Made by a program: the position numbers and the translations under genes
Source of the DNA: Micrococcales bacterium
GTDB taxonomy: Bacteria > Actinomycetota > Actinomycetes > Actinomycetales > Dermatophilaceae
Assembly (NCBI GenBank): GCA_003132125.1
Contig: PKWT01000286.1
Span: 11,766 to 17,041 of the forward strand
Direction: 5' to 3'
DNA: 5,276 nucleotides
Notes under the pieces: generated by a model
The model's database searches: none
What the model was told of the DNA's origin: nothing
The model's input: the letters and a program-made list of their open reading frames with translations, nothing else
In this document: positions 4,661 to 5,276 of the stretch, piece by piece
How the letters are laid out: each line of letters begins with the position of its first letter
Numbering within the stretch: position 1 is the first letter of the stretch

Positions 4661-5276
4661 GTGACGATGTCGATCCGCCGGATGAGCCTGGGGGCCGGGT
4701 ACCGGTACCTCATGTCGTCGGTCGCCAGGGCCGACGGGTCGGGGCATACGGCCTCGGCTTTGAATCGGTATTACGCGCAGTCCGGGACCCCGCCGGGCCG
4801 GTTCCTCGGCCGGGGGCTCGCTGGGCTGGACAACGGCAACGGTGTCGCGGTGGGGTCGACGGTGACGGAAGAGCACCTGTTCCGGATGCTCGGGATGCTG
4901 CAGGACCCGATCACGGGGGAGCAGCTGGGCCGACCCCCGGCGCGCCGCGGGGCTGCGTCCGTGGACTCCCGCGGTGTGACGCGGAAGGCGCCGCTGCCGG
5001 TGGCCGGGTTCGACCTGACGTTCAGCGCGCCCAAGTCTGTGAGTGTGGTGTGGGCGGTCGCGGACGAGGCGACGCAGGGGCTGATCTATGCCGCTCATCA
5101 GCGCGCGCTGGAGCACGTCATCGCCTACGCGGAGGAGCGCGTGTTCTCCTCCCGGTCGGGTGCGGGTGGGGTGGTGCAGGAGGACATCCGCGGGGTGGTC
5201 GCGGCGGCGTTCGATCACTGGGACTCCCGGGCGGGGGACCCGCAGCTGCACACCCACGTGGTGGTGATGAACCGGG
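4661..5276 (+). CDS. MobF-family relaxase (TrwC/TraI type), N-terminal part, cut by window end
   Basis: Only the first 205 residues are in the window; the frame is open to the last base. They form the relaxase domain. SIRRMSLGAGYRYLMSSVARADG (residues 4-26) and LNRYYAQSG (34-42) carry the tyrosines (Y14/Y16 and Y37/Y38) among which the nicking nucleophile should lie. PPGRFLGRGLAGL (44-56) and FDLTFSAPKSVSVVWAVAD (117-135) are conserved family blocks. The metal-binding histidine triad is complete: H186 in FDHWDSR, and H197 and H199 in DPQLHTHVVV, with the spacing seen in TraI. In the family this domain nicks oriT and stays covalently bound to the transferred strand, and a SuperFamily 1 helicase follows at the C-terminus, which would lie beyond the window. 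Start choice: GTG 4661 with GAGGG eight bases upstream; ATG 4646 and ATG 4667 are in-frame alternatives. GC content is higher than in the toxin-antitoxin genes. Confidence 0.95.
   Translation, partial: MTMSIRRMSLGAGYRYLMSSVARADGSGHTASALNRYYAQSGTPPGRFLGRGLAGLDNGNGVAVGSTVTEEHLFRMLGMLQDPITGEQLGRPPARRGAASVDSRGVTRKAPLPVAGFDLTFSAPKSVSVVWAVADEATQGLIYAAHQRALEHVIAYAEERVFSSRSGAGGVVQEDIRGVVAAAFDHWDSRAGDPQLHTHVVVMNR

Noticed and set aside
4571..5257. Minus-strand open frame of 228 codons
   Set aside because: It is antisense to the relaxase, which has its complete histidine triad and conserved blocks. The product is His/Arg/Pro-rich, a typical shadow.
1..5276. CRISPR array, rRNA, riboswitch or insertion sequence
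   Set aside because: No regularly spaced repeats, conserved RNA segments or transposase genes with terminal inverted repeats were seen on either strand.

Overview
The window reads as one end of an integrated conjugative or mobilizable element in a high-GC Gram-positive (Actinomycetota) genome. The grounds are the high GC content, strong G/C bias at third codon positions in every gene called, frequent GTG starts, and a relaxase whose N-terminus looks like actinobacterial MobF (TrwC/TraI-type) proteins. The host genus cannot be named from this sequence.

Layout, left to right. Positions 1-81 hold no gene; they contain closely spaced GGACC boxes next to the integrase stop and may lie near an attachment site. 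On the minus strand follow a complete tyrosine integrase (82-1224) and, just upstream of it, a small MerR-like excisionase (1264-1473); the two read as a xis-int operon. A gene-free stretch of about 300 bp (1474-1771) holds a 12-bp palindrome and a longer-spaced inverted repeat. Next comes a two-gene minus-strand operon resembling an AbiE-type (type IV) toxin-antitoxin system: the AbiEi-like antitoxin/regulator (2587-3711) is upstream and the nucleotidyltransferase toxin (1772-2590) downstream, joined by an ATGA overlap. Its promoter is unusually clear, with a good -35/-10 pair at 17-bp spacing. The -10 and start codon sit inside repeated GAAACA boxes that form a 23-bp inverted repeat, which suggests autoregulation and a leaderless mRNA.

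Further right, a 115-residue Cys/His-containing protein of unknown function (3936-4283, minus) lies divergently from the N-terminal 205 residues of a MobF relaxase (4661-5276, plus, cut by the window end). The roughly 380 bp between them is non-coding, relatively AT-rich and rich in inverted repeats, so it is a candidate for oriT and/or the divergent regulatory region.

Together: Int and Xis would insert and excise the element, the relaxase would nick oriT and carry the strand into a recipient, and the AbiE-like pair would stabilise the element or defend against phage. The protein family assignments are firm for integrase and relaxase, good for excisionase and the toxin-antitoxin pair, and absent for the 115-residue protein.
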